11,560 bases of DNA from an uncultured Odoribacter sp. GTDB taxonomy: Bacteria; Bacteroidota; Bacteroidia; Bacteroidales; Marinifilaceae. Of the stretch, positions 5,690-11,560 are shown in pieces. Positions within the stretch are counted from its first letter, which is position 1. Each line of letters opens with the position of its first letter. The position numbers were made by a program, and so were the translations under genes. Below the pieces are notes generated by a model, which had not been told where the DNA came from, made no database searches, and saw only the letters and a program-made list of their open reading frames with translations. The stretch is taken from assembly GCA_934725835.1 (NCBI GenBank), contig CAKVCR010000070.1:1-11560 (forward strand), in the 5' to 3' direction.

Positions 5690-6937
5690 GTTATTATGTG
5701 GTGTATTATTGTTTTTAGGTTTGAAATAACGCTTTTTGTTATTGTGTTTGTTATTTCGATGGCGGGGACGGCGTTCAAAAGCTTTGGGGTTGTAAGTAGG
5801 TGCTTCTCCATGTTCCGGAGGTATGGGTATTTTATAAATATCTTTTTCGATGAACTCCTCTATTTTATGAAATTTTCCCTGCTCTGCTTCGGATACAAAA
5901 GTGATAGCAACTCCGTCTGCATTGGCGCGTGCGGTACGGCCGATACGGTGGATGTAGTCTTCAGGATCATGAGGTACGTCAAAGTTGACAACTAAGGCGA
6001 TGTCATCAATGTCAATACCGCGGGCAACAATGTCTGTTGCTACCAATATATTGATTTTGCCGTTTTTAAAATCCAGCATGACGGCTTCCCGTTGTTCTTG
6101 CTCCAAATCCGAGTGCATGGCTGCCACACTGAGTTTCCGGCGTTTTAAAGCATATGCCAAGTCTTTCACTTTCTGTTTGGAAGATGAAAAAATGATGGTT
6201 TTTTTATTGGGATTATTGGTAAACAAATCCAATATAATAGGCATTTTCTGTGTTTCGTAGCATATGTATGCCGATTGTACGATAGCTTCATTAGGCTTGG
6301 ATATGGCAATATTGATTTCTGCCGGATTATGTAGGATTTGTTTGGCCAACTGACGAATCTTAGGAGGCAAGGTCGCTGAAAACATGATTGTTTGTCGTTC
6401 TTGTGGCATGTGTTTGACTATCTGCATGATGTCATCAAAAAATCCCATGTCTAACATGCGGTCTGCTTCGTCAAGAATAAAATACTTGACGTGAGAGAGA
6501 TCGATGCCGCTATTGGCTATGTGGGATAGCAGGCGTCCTGGAGTAGCAATGACAACATCAGACCCCATAAGCAATCCTTTCTTCTGTTGATCCCACCCGG
6601 CTCCATCTCCACCTCCATAGACCACGGTGGTAGAAATAGGCAGAAAATAGGAAAATCCCTCAAACTGCATATCAATCTGTTGCGCTAGTTCACGAGTAGG
6701 AACCATAATGACAGAGCGAATTTCATTATCGGGATTGCCTTCACAAACCAGTCTGTTGAGAAGAGGAAGTGTGTAGGCTGCTGTTTTTCCTGTACCTGTT
6801 TGTGCACAACCGATAATGTCTTTCCCTTCTAGGATAATGGGTATTGTTTGTTCTTGAACAGGAGTCATTTCCTGGAAGTTCATCGCATCAATACCGTCTA
6901 ATATCTCATCTTCTAAATCTAATTCGTCAAATCTCAT
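5675..6937 (-). CDS. DEAD-box RNA helicase (RhlE-like)
   Basis: This ATP-dependent helicase unwinds short RNA duplexes, a role tied in this family to ribosome assembly, mRNA decay and cold adaptation. Starting at 6937 it has 420 residues. All motifs are present: the Q motif with Gln28, AQTGTGKT (45-52), PTRELAQQ (80-87), TPGR (132-135), DEAD (156-159), SAT (187-189), the RecA-2 segment with ATDIVARGIDI (300-310) and HRIGRTAR (330-337). The last 40 or so residues are rich in Asn, Lys, Arg and His, an RNA-binding tail seen in RhlE-type proteins. The frame stays open upstream to an ATG at 7045. Those 36 extra residues have no family character and cover the likely promoter, so I chose 6937, where the Q-motif region begins at once (MRFDELDLEDEI). 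It converges on glsA. Confidence 0.95.
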   Translation of the reverse strand: MRFDELDLEDEILDGIDAMNFQEMTPVQEQTIPIILEGKDIIGCAQTGTGKTAAYTLPLLNRLVCEGNPDNEIRSVIMVPTRELAQQIDMQFEGFSYFLPISTTVVYGGGDGAGWDQQKKGLLMGSDVVIATPGRLLSHIANSGIDLSHVKYFILDEADRMLDMGFFDDIMQIVKHMPQERQTIMFSATLPPKIRQLAKQILHNPAEINIAISKPNEAIVQSAYICYETQKMPIILDLFTNNPNKKTIIFSSSKQKVKDLAYALKRRKLSVAAMHSDLEQEQREAVMLDFKNGKINILVATDIVARGIDIDDIALVVNFDVPHDPEDYIHRIGRTARANADGVAITFVSEAEQGKFHKIEEFIEKDIYKIPIPPEHGEAPTYNPKAFERRPRHRNNKHNNKKRYFKPKNNNTPHNNEGGI

Positions 6938-6965
6938 AAAGTATTCTTCACCATATTTTAGAAGC

Positions 6966-6973
6966 CAAAGATA
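6966..6973 (-). promoter_or_regulatory. Possible -7 promoter element for the DEAD-box helicase
   Basis: Read on the minus strand this is TATCTTTG, identical to the -7 box of the tRNA-Lys promoter. It would start transcription about 20 bases before the ATG at 6937. No TTTG lies 19-21 bases upstream, so the -33 half is missing. Its place inside the longer open frame argues for the downstream start codon. Confidence 0.42.
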
Positions 6974-7174
6974 CAATAATTTGATATTATTTTTGTGCAT
7001 TTTATATACATTGGTAAGAATATTTCCTGTTACACCTATATCCAAAGGACAGACATCTCATAAAAATAGGGAATGCACGCAGTCTGCGGAAGCAGTGGCG
7101 TTGATATGGTAAGCAATAGCACAAAACACCGATGTTCGCTACTCGCTCTTTTTTAGGGATAGAAGGGAACAAGG

Positions 7175-7240
7175 ATGGTGAAATTTATGTATATTCGTGG
7201 TCTCCCTTTGAGTCGTATTGGGAAGACACCGACAAAATGA
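7175..7240 (+). CDS. Putative 21-residue leader ORF upstream of the MATE gene
   Basis: An ATG preceded by AGAAGGGAACAAGG, one of the more purine-rich ribosome-binding-like stretches here, opens 21 codons (MVKFMYIRGLPLSRIGKTPTK). They end in TGA at 7238-7240, three bases before the MATE ATG and in the same frame. The peptide is basic with no recognisable family. The mRNA here can form a hairpin, GTCTCCC (7200-7206) with GGGAAGAC (7220-7227), with one bulged A. It could be a leader peptide coupling translation to the MATE gene, a decayed N-terminal extension, or chance. MATE relatives do not need such an extension. Confidence 0.3.
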   Translation: MVKFMYIRGLPLSRIGKTPTK

Positions 7241-7243
7241 TTT

Positions 7244-8590
7244 ATGGTAGCAAGCAAGAGTCCGCATACATTGGAAACCGCACCAATTGGTAAATTGTTG
7301 TTGCAATATTCCATCCCTGCCATTATAGCGATGACAGTCACTTCGTTGTATAATATTATTGACAGTATTTTTATAGGTCACGGTATAGGTCCTTTGGCAA
7401 TCTCCGGTTTGGCACTGACCTTCCCGTTGATGAATCTGGTAATTGCATTCTGTACTCTCATTGGAGTGGGAGGTGCAGCTATCAGTTCTATTTATTTAGG
7501 TAGGAAAGACGATAGTCAAGCAACGGAAGTGCTGCATAATGTACTTATTTTATGTATCATTGCAGGAGTCTGTTTTGGTGGATTGACACATTGCTTTTTA
7601 GACGAAATTCTCGTATTCTTTGGTGCAAGTAATGACACTTTGCCGTATGCACGCGATTTCATGGAAGTGATATTGATGGGTAATGTAGTATCCTTTCTTT
7701 TTATAGGGTTGAATAATGTGATGCGTGCAACCGGCTATCCCAAGAAGGCTATGTTATCGTCATTATTGACTGTCGGAGTGAATCTGATTTTAGCTCCGGT
7801 TTTTATTTTTTATTTCAATTGGGGCATTCGGGGGGCAGCCACAGCAACGGTGGTATCGCAGAGCTGCGGGTTGGTTTGGATATTAAACCATTTTTTGCGG
7901 ACCTCGAGTTATATCCATTTCAGGAGGGGATTCTATCATTTGCGGCTACGCATTGTCGGTGCCATATTTTCGGTGGGGATGGCTCCGTTTCTGATTAACG
8001 TTTGTGCTGCTGCAATAGTGATAGTTGCCAATCATAGTTTTAAGACTTATGGAGGCGACCTTGCAATAGGTGCATACGGTATTGTCAATCGGATTGCGAC
8101 CCTTTTTCTGATGATTATTATCGGATTGACCCAGGGAATGCAGCCGATTGTAGGGTATAATTATGGTGCAGAACATTTTGATAGAGTGCGTCAGACTCTA
8201 CGTAGGGTAATCGGAGTGGCTGTAGGTATTATGACTGTGGGCTGGCTGTTGAGTGAACTGTTCCCGATAAAAATAGTTGCGATGTTTTCTGATGATGCCA
8301 ATCTGAATAGTTTGGCATCTATCGGGTTGCGGATAGCGATTTTGTGTTTCCCTCTTGTAGGGGCACAGGTAGTCATTACGAATTTTTTTCAGTCGATAGG
8401 TAAAGCACAGATTTCAATTCTGTTGTCATTGGCGCGTCAGCTATTGTTCTTGTTGCCTCTTCTTTATACGCTTCCTCATATCGCCGACTGGAACATATAT
8501 GGTGTATGGTGGAGTATGCCGATTTCTGATATTCTGGCATTTTTATCAGCTGTATTCACGTTGAAATGGTATCTTACGAAAATATCATAA
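7244..8590 (+). CDS. MATE family multidrug/metabolite efflux transporter
   Basis: This inner-membrane antiporter would export drugs or metabolites in exchange for H+ or Na+. The 448 residues are normal for the family. The sequence consists of about twelve hydrophobic segments in two related halves. The first half opens with PIGKLLLQYSIPAII and IIDSIFIGHGIGPLAI, the typical TM1-TM2 region. The second half has AIGAYGIVNRI followed by GMQPIVGYNYGA (298-309), a strongly conserved MATE signature. It fits the MepA/DinF-like groups better than a named subfamily, and the substrate cannot be told from the sequence. The ATG at 7244 starts 16 residues before the first hydrophobic stretch. A short ORF in the same frame ends three bases upstream. 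Downstream, map has its own promoter, so this is probably a single-gene unit. No regulator gene is adjacent. Confidence 0.94.
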   Translation: MVASKSPHTLETAPIGKLLLQYSIPAIIAMTVTSLYNIIDSIFIGHGIGPLAISGLALTFPLMNLVIAFCTLIGVGGAAISSIYLGRKDDSQATEVLHNVLILCIIAGVCFGGLTHCFLDEILVFFGASNDTLPYARDFMEVILMGNVVSFLFIGLNNVMRATGYPKKAMLSSLLTVGVNLILAPVFIFYFNWGIRGAATATVVSQSCGLVWILNHFLRTSSYIHFRRGFYHLRLRIVGAIFSVGMAPFLINVCAAAIVIVANHSFKTYGGDLAIGAYGIVNRIATLFLMIIIGLTQGMQPIVGYNYGAEHFDRVRQTLRRVIGVAVGIMTVGWLLSELFPIKIVAMFSDDANLNSLASIGLRIAILCFPLVGAQVVITNFFQSIGKAQISILLSLARQLLFLLPLLYTLPHIADWNIYGVWWSMPISDILAFLSAVFTLKWYLTKIS

Positions 8591-8594
8591 ATAC

Positions 8595-8625
8595 TTTGTG
8601 ATTGCACTGAATATTAATAATTTTG
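8595..8625 (+). promoter_or_regulatory. Bacteroidetes-type promoter for map
   Basis: A -33 box TTTG (8595-8598) and a perfect -7 box TAATTTTG (8618-8625) are exactly 19 bases apart. Transcription would begin near 8632, about 17 bases before the map ATG. It starts 4 bases after the MATE stop codon, so map is transcribed independently of it. Confidence 0.8.
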
Positions 8626-8648
8626 TGTATCGTAAATATAGATAAGTG

Positions 8649-9509
8649 ATGCATTTGTTTAGAATGAAAGAGCCGCTTTCTCCGGAGGAAGCTGCCAAAA
8701 GGGCTGCAATAGAGCAGAAGATTAAAGAGTATAAGGCAAAAGGTTGTCATGTGCCTCCTCGCAAATTGATAAAAACGGAAGCACAGATAGAAGGCATCCG
8801 TAAAAGTGCAGAAGTCAATACAGGTGTTTTAGACTATGTGGCTTCACGTATATGCGCAGGAATGACAACTGCCGAAATAGATAAAATGGTGTACGACTAC
8901 ACCGTATCTCATGGTGCGATTCCTGCTCCCTTGAACTACGAAGGTTTTCCCAAAAGTGTCTGTACATCGGTAAACGAGGAAGTTTGTCATGGTATTCCTT
9001 CCGAAAAAGTAGTGTTATGCGAAGGGGATATCGTAAACGTGGACGTGTCTACAATTTTGGGAGGATATTATTCGGATGCTTCCCGTATGTTCATGATAGG
9101 CAATGTGAGTGATGAGTGCCGCCGTTTGGTGGAGACTGCTCGTGAATGTCTGTTGCGTGGTTTCGAAGCTGCACGTCCTTGGAGATTTTTGGGAGACATT
9201 GGTGCCGCTGTTCAGGAACATGCCGAGGCAAACGGTTTTTCTGTTGTTCGTGAATATGGTGGTCACGGAGTCGGCTTGCGTTTCCATGAAGATCCTTTTG
9301 TCAGCCATGTTGGACGGAGGGGCAGAGGAATGCTTTTGGTTCCGGGGATGGTTTTCACAATCGAGCCGATGATTAATATGGGCTCTCGTAAAGTATATAT
9401 TGATGCCGATGATGATTGGACGGTCCTGACAGACGACGGTATGCCGTCAGCCCAATGGGAATACACCGTTTTGATAACAGAAACGGGTGCCGAAGTAATT
9501 ACGGGATAG
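8649..9509 (+). CDS. map: Type I methionine aminopeptidase
   Basis: This metalloenzyme removes the initiator methionine from new proteins in the cytoplasm. The ATG at 8649 gives 286 residues; a GTG at 8646 and an ATG at 8664 are alternatives. All five metal ligands are visible: Asp132 (VNVDVS), Asp143 (YYSDAS, 11 residues later as in E. coli), His206 (YGGHGVG), Glu239 (FTIEPM) and Glu271 (QWEYTV). The catalytic His114 is in EEVCHGIPS. The protein is about 20-25 residues longer than E. coli Map at the N-terminus, with a charged helix (SPEEAAKRAAIEQKIKEYKA) and then GCHVPPRKLIKT before the pita-bread fold. That resembles the extended MetAP form of several Bacteroidetes. It has its own promoter and converges with the HAD gene, with two bases between the stops. 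Confidence 0.96.
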   Translation: MHLFRMKEPLSPEEAAKRAAIEQKIKEYKAKGCHVPPRKLIKTEAQIEGIRKSAEVNTGVLDYVASRICAGMTTAEIDKMVYDYTVSHGAIPAPLNYEGFPKSVCTSVNEEVCHGIPSEKVVLCEGDIVNVDVSTILGGYYSDASRMFMIGNVSDECRRLVETARECLLRGFEAARPWRFLGDIGAAVQEHAEANGFSVVREYGGHGVGLRFHEDPFVSHVGRRGRGMLLVPGMVFTIEPMINMGSRKVYIDADDDWTVLTDDGMPSAQWEYTVLITETGAEVITG

Positions 9510-9526
9510 GCTTACAAGCTTATCCC
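9503..9526. terminator. Stem-loop spanning both stop codons of convergent map and HAD genes
   Basis: GGGATAGGCT and AGCTTATCCC form a 10-pair stem (one G-T wobble) around the loop TACA. The map stop (9507-9509) lies in one arm, and the HAD stop (9512-9514, minus strand) overlaps the stem-loop boundary. No T-tract follows on either strand, so it is not a textbook intrinsic terminator. Its exact placement between two converging genes suggests a 3' end role. Confidence 0.5.
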
Positions 9527-10186
9527 CGCAATTTTGGCGATGTCTGCGGCTTCATCGGCAATGTAGCAGGCATCGTTTTGTTTTAATTCTTCCATCGGTC
9601 TGAATCCCCAGCTTACACCGATGGACGTAATGCCGCAATTTGCGGCAGTCTGCATGTCCACGCCTGAATCTCCGACATATAGCGTATGCTCAGGTGAGAC
9701 ACCGGTCTTCTCTAAAATCTCGTATACAATGCTTGGGTCAGGCTTGGCCGGAATATCTTCCCGCTGTCCCAAAACAACGTCAAACAGTTGCTCGCCAAAA
9801 TAGTGGTGAATCAATTCAACCGTCCCCCGGTGGTATTTGTTGGAGGCAACAGCCAGCTTACATCCGGTCCTATGCAGGGCTTCCACCAATTCTGCAATTC
9901 CCGGGTAGACACGGGTATAATCTGTTTTATGCGCTTGATAATAGAGTACAAACTCTTCCCGCACCTTGGCGATGATTTCATCTGTGCGAGCTTCTGTCGG
10001 CAGAGCACGTTCAATCAGTTTGGTAATACCGTTGCCCACGAAAAACGGATATTCGCTGAGGGCGTGTTGAGGGTAACCGTAGTGAGCCAGTGCATGATTG
10101 GCGCTTGTCGCCAAATCATCGATAGAATTCAGTAATGTTCCGTCCAAGTCGAAGACGACCAGTTCTACCGGAGGTGTAAAATTCAT
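9512..10186 (-). CDS. HAD-superfamily phosphatase, phosphoglycolate phosphatase-like
   Basis: This is a 224-residue cytoplasmic haloacid dehalogenase-type phosphatase, close in length and motifs to Gph/PGP enzymes that dephosphorylate 2-phosphoglycolate. Motif I is VVFDLDGTLLNS with the nucleophile Asp13 and acid/base Asp15. The helical C1 cap spans about residues 20-90. Motif II is the Ser115 of LAVASNK, motif III is Lys148 in AKPDPS, and motif IV is GDSGVDM with Asp173 and Asp177 for Mg2+. The true substrate may be another small phosphate ester or a nucleotide such as pyrophosphate-like ligands, which this subfamily can also handle, so I give no gene symbol. It lies downstream of glyA on the same strand, but a stem-loop separates them, and no clear promoter of its own is visible. 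It may depend on readthrough from glyA. Confidence 0.92.
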   Translation of the reverse strand: MNFTPPVELVVFDLDGTLLNSIDDLATSANHALAHYGYPQHALSEYPFFVGNGITKLIERALPTEARTDEIIAKVREEFVLYYQAHKTDYTRVYPGIAELVEALHRTGCKLAVASNKYHRGTVELIHHYFGEQLFDVVLGQREDIPAKPDPSIVYEILEKTGVSPEHTLYVGDSGVDMQTAANCGITSIGVSWGFRPMEELKQNDACYIADEAADIAKIAGISL

Positions 10187-10217
10187 GGTTCTGTTTTGTG
10201 ATTATAGCGGTTAAACG

Positions 10218-10250
10218 AAACCGGGAAGCTCTTTCGAAGCCTCCCGGTTT
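10218..10250 (-). terminator. Terminator-like hairpin downstream of glyA
   Basis: AAACCGGGA and TCCCGGTTT form a perfect, GC-rich 9-pair stem. Three more pairs (GCT/AGC) form inside it above a mismatch. The hairpin lies 20 bases past the glyA stop. On the minus strand only CGTTTAA follows, a weak T-rich tail, so termination before the HAD gene may be incomplete. Confidence 0.65.
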
Positions 10251-10269
10251 TATCAATATGGATGATTTT

Positions 10270-11550
10270 TTACCATGCAAACATTGGGCGGTTGTGCATC
10301 ATTGCATTTACCTCTTTTTTCACTGCTGCAATTGTGTCTGCGTCATCCGGATTCGAAAGGATGCGGTCAATCATATCGACAATCACCTTCATATCCTCTT
10401 CTTTCAGACCACGGGTAGTGATGGCAGGAGTTCCTACGCGGATTCCTGAAGTCTGGAACGGAGAACGGGTATCAAACGGCACCATGTTCTTGTTGATGGT
10501 GATATCTGCTTTAACCAACGTGTTCTCAGCTTTCTTACCTGTCAGTTCCGGGAATTTTGTACGCAGGTCAATCAGCATACAGTGGTTGTCTGTTCCTCCG
10601 GAAACCACCTTGTAGCCTTTGTCGATAAATGCCTGAGCCATAACCTTGGCATTCTTCTGCATCTGTTTTGCATATTCCAAATAAGAATCAGACAATGCCT
10701 CTTCGAAAGCAACTGCTTTGGCTGCAATCACGTGTTCCAGCGGTCCGCCCTGCTGTCCTGGGAATACTGCGAAATTCAGCACCTGAGACATCATCTTGAT
10801 TTCGCCCTTCGGAGTTTTCAGACCCCATGGATTCTGGAAATCCTTCGGCAACAAAATCATACCTCCACGCGGTCCGCGCAGGGTTTTGTGGGTTGTTGTA
10901 GTCACGATGTGGCAATATTCAAACGGATTGTTCAAAAGTCCTTTTGCAATCAGACCTGCCGGGTGTGCCATGTCGTACATCAACAATGCGCCCACTTTGT
11001 CGGCAATTTCCCGCATGCGTTTGAAATCCCAGTCACGAGAGTATGCAGATGCTCCCGATACAATCATTTTCGGTTTGTGCTCCAATGCCAATGCCTCCAT
11101 TTCATCGTAGTCCACCAAGCCGGTATCTTCTTTCACGTGATATGCAATCGGGTGATAGTTGATTCCTGACAGGTTAACGGGTGAGCCGTGTGAAAGGTGA
11201 CCGCCATGTGCAAGGTCAAGACCCAGATATGTGTCGCCCGGTTTCATGCATGCAAAGAATACGGCTGCATTTGCCTGTGCTCCTGAGTGTGGCTGCACAT
11301 TGGCATACTCTGCTCCGAACAGTTTGCAGGCGCGGTCGATGGCCAATTGTTCCGTCTGGTCTACAATCTGGCAACCGCCGTAATAACGTGCGCCGGGATA
11401 ACCTTCAGCATATTTATTGGTGAGGCAGGAACCCATGGCTTCCATCACTTCATCGCTTACAAAGTTCTCTGAAGCAATCAATTCAATACCTTCCTGCTGA
11501 CGTTCTCTCTCTTTTTGGATTAAATCAAATATTACTGTATCTCTTTCCAT
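10270..11550 (-). CDS. glyA: Serine hydroxymethyltransferase
   Basis: This PLP enzyme interconverts serine and glycine while loading one-carbon units onto tetrahydrofolate, and is the main source of methylene-THF for thymidylate, purine and methionine synthesis. The 426 residues are complete. Signatures are LIASENFVS near the N-terminus, NKYAEGYPGARYYGGC, the PLP-facing VQPHSGAQAN, HGGHLSHG, YDMAHPAGLI with the Asp that binds the pyridine nitrogen, and the Schiff-base lysine Lys222 in TTTTHKTLRGPRGG. The C-terminal domain includes SGIRVGTPAITTRG. The ATG at 11550 (MERDTVIFDLIQKE) is the expected start. Only 10 bases of upstream sequence are in the window, so its promoter cannot be judged. Its base composition is visibly less AT-rich than dnaA and its leader, which fits a highly expressed housekeeping gene. 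Confidence 0.98.
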   Translation of the reverse strand: MERDTVIFDLIQKERERQQEGIELIASENFVSDEVMEAMGSCLTNKYAEGYPGARYYGGCQIVDQTEQLAIDRACKLFGAEYANVQPHSGAQANAAVFFACMKPGDTYLGLDLAHGGHLSHGSPVNLSGINYHPIAYHVKEDTGLVDYDEMEALALEHKPKMIVSGASAYSRDWDFKRMREIADKVGALLMYDMAHPAGLIAKGLLNNPFEYCHIVTTTTHKTLRGPRGGMILLPKDFQNPWGLKTPKGEIKMMSQVLNFAVFPGQQGGPLEHVIAAKAVAFEEALSDSYLEYAKQMQKNAKVMAQAFIDKGYKVVSGGTDNHCMLIDLRTKFPELTGKKAENTLVKADITINKNMVPFDTRSPFQTSGIRVGTPAITTRGLKEEDMKVIVDMIDRILSNPDDADTIAAVKKEVNAMMHNRPMFAW

Positions 11551-11560
11551 AGTATAGTAG

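Larger units (their letters stand above)
6938..7243. other. Divergent intergenic region between helicase and MATE genes
   Basis: This 306-base stretch separates two divergent genes. It holds a probable -7 element for the helicase (6966-6973, minus strand) and a 21-codon ORF directly before the MATE gene (7175-7240). A small inverted repeat CGCAG-T-CTGCG lies at 7078-7088. For the MATE gene I found only a one-mismatch -7 box (TATATTCG, 7190-7197) with no -33 partner. The remaining 80 to 100 bases show nothing I can name. Confidence 0.5.

Noticed and set aside
6938..7045. 36-residue N-terminal extension of the DEAD-box helicase
   Set aside because: The added residues have no family similarity, and the stretch contains the likely -7 promoter box, so it is probably untranslated or untranscribed.
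9640..10135. Plus-strand ORFs of 111 and 115 residues antisense to the HAD gene
   Set aside because: They are low-quality translations inside a gene with all HAD motifs intact; no start signal or family similarity.
10582..11169. 195-residue plus-strand ORF antisense to glyA
   Set aside because: It lies wholly inside glyA on the opposite strand, its translation shows no domain, and glyA is certain. It is a by-product of glyA codon use.
1..11560. Defence system, CRISPR array or mobile element hidden in the window
   Set aside because: All long ORFs are accounted for by recognised housekeeping or envelope families; no regularly spaced repeats, transposase motifs or terminal inverted repeats were seen.

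Overview
The window looks like an ordinary chromosomal stretch from a member of the Bacteroidales, most likely Bacteroides or a close relative. Three things point there. The DnaA, GlyA, glutaminase and MATE proteins read like the Bacteroides versions I remember. Two transcription starts carry the Bacteroidetes housekeeping promoter (TTTG, 19 bases, TAnnTTTG) instead of -35/-10 boxes. Start codons mostly lack strong Shine-Dalgarno sequences. I see no insertion sequence, integrase, phage gene, CRISPR array or toxin-antitoxin pair.

Layout. Positions 1-2106 (+): an envelope pair, the 3' part of a zinc-dependent N-acetylmuramoyl-L-alanine amidase followed 10-13 bases later by a single-domain MCE (MlaD-type) membrane-anchored protein. 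Positions 2107-2494: a very AT-rich, 388-base gap with short repeats. Positions 2495-4509 (+): dnaA and an IMPACT/YigZ-family gene that share one base (TAGTG). Positions 4528-4692 (+): a self-contained tRNA-Lys(UUU) unit with promoter, tRNA and intrinsic terminator. Positions 4732-5646 (+): glutaminase glsA. Positions 5675-6937 (-): a DEAD-box RNA helicase convergent with glsA. Positions 6938-7243: a 306-base divergent gap containing a possible 21-codon leader ORF. Positions 7244-8590 (+): a MATE transporter. Positions 8649-9509 (+): methionine aminopeptidase with its own promoter. Positions 9512-10186 (-): a HAD phosphatase convergent with map. Positions 10270-11550 (-): glyA (serine hydroxymethyltransferase), whose start lies 10 bases inside the right edge.

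How the genes relate. Most are housekeeping genes for replication initiation, translation (tRNA-Lys, map), RNA remodelling, one-carbon metabolism and glutamine breakdown. They are arranged as many small transcription units. Only amidase-MCE and dnaA-YigZ look like real operons. Both convergent junctions (glsA/helicase and map/HAD) are only a few bases long, and each holds a stem-loop that contains one or both stop codons.

The most interesting observation is in the envelope pair. The amidase and the MCE protein end in C-terminal modules of about 66 residues that align almost without gaps. This suggests that both carry a SPOR-like peptidoglycan-targeting domain, which would tie an MCE lipid-trafficking-type protein to the sites where the amidase works. 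I did not find a clearly new biological system beyond that.
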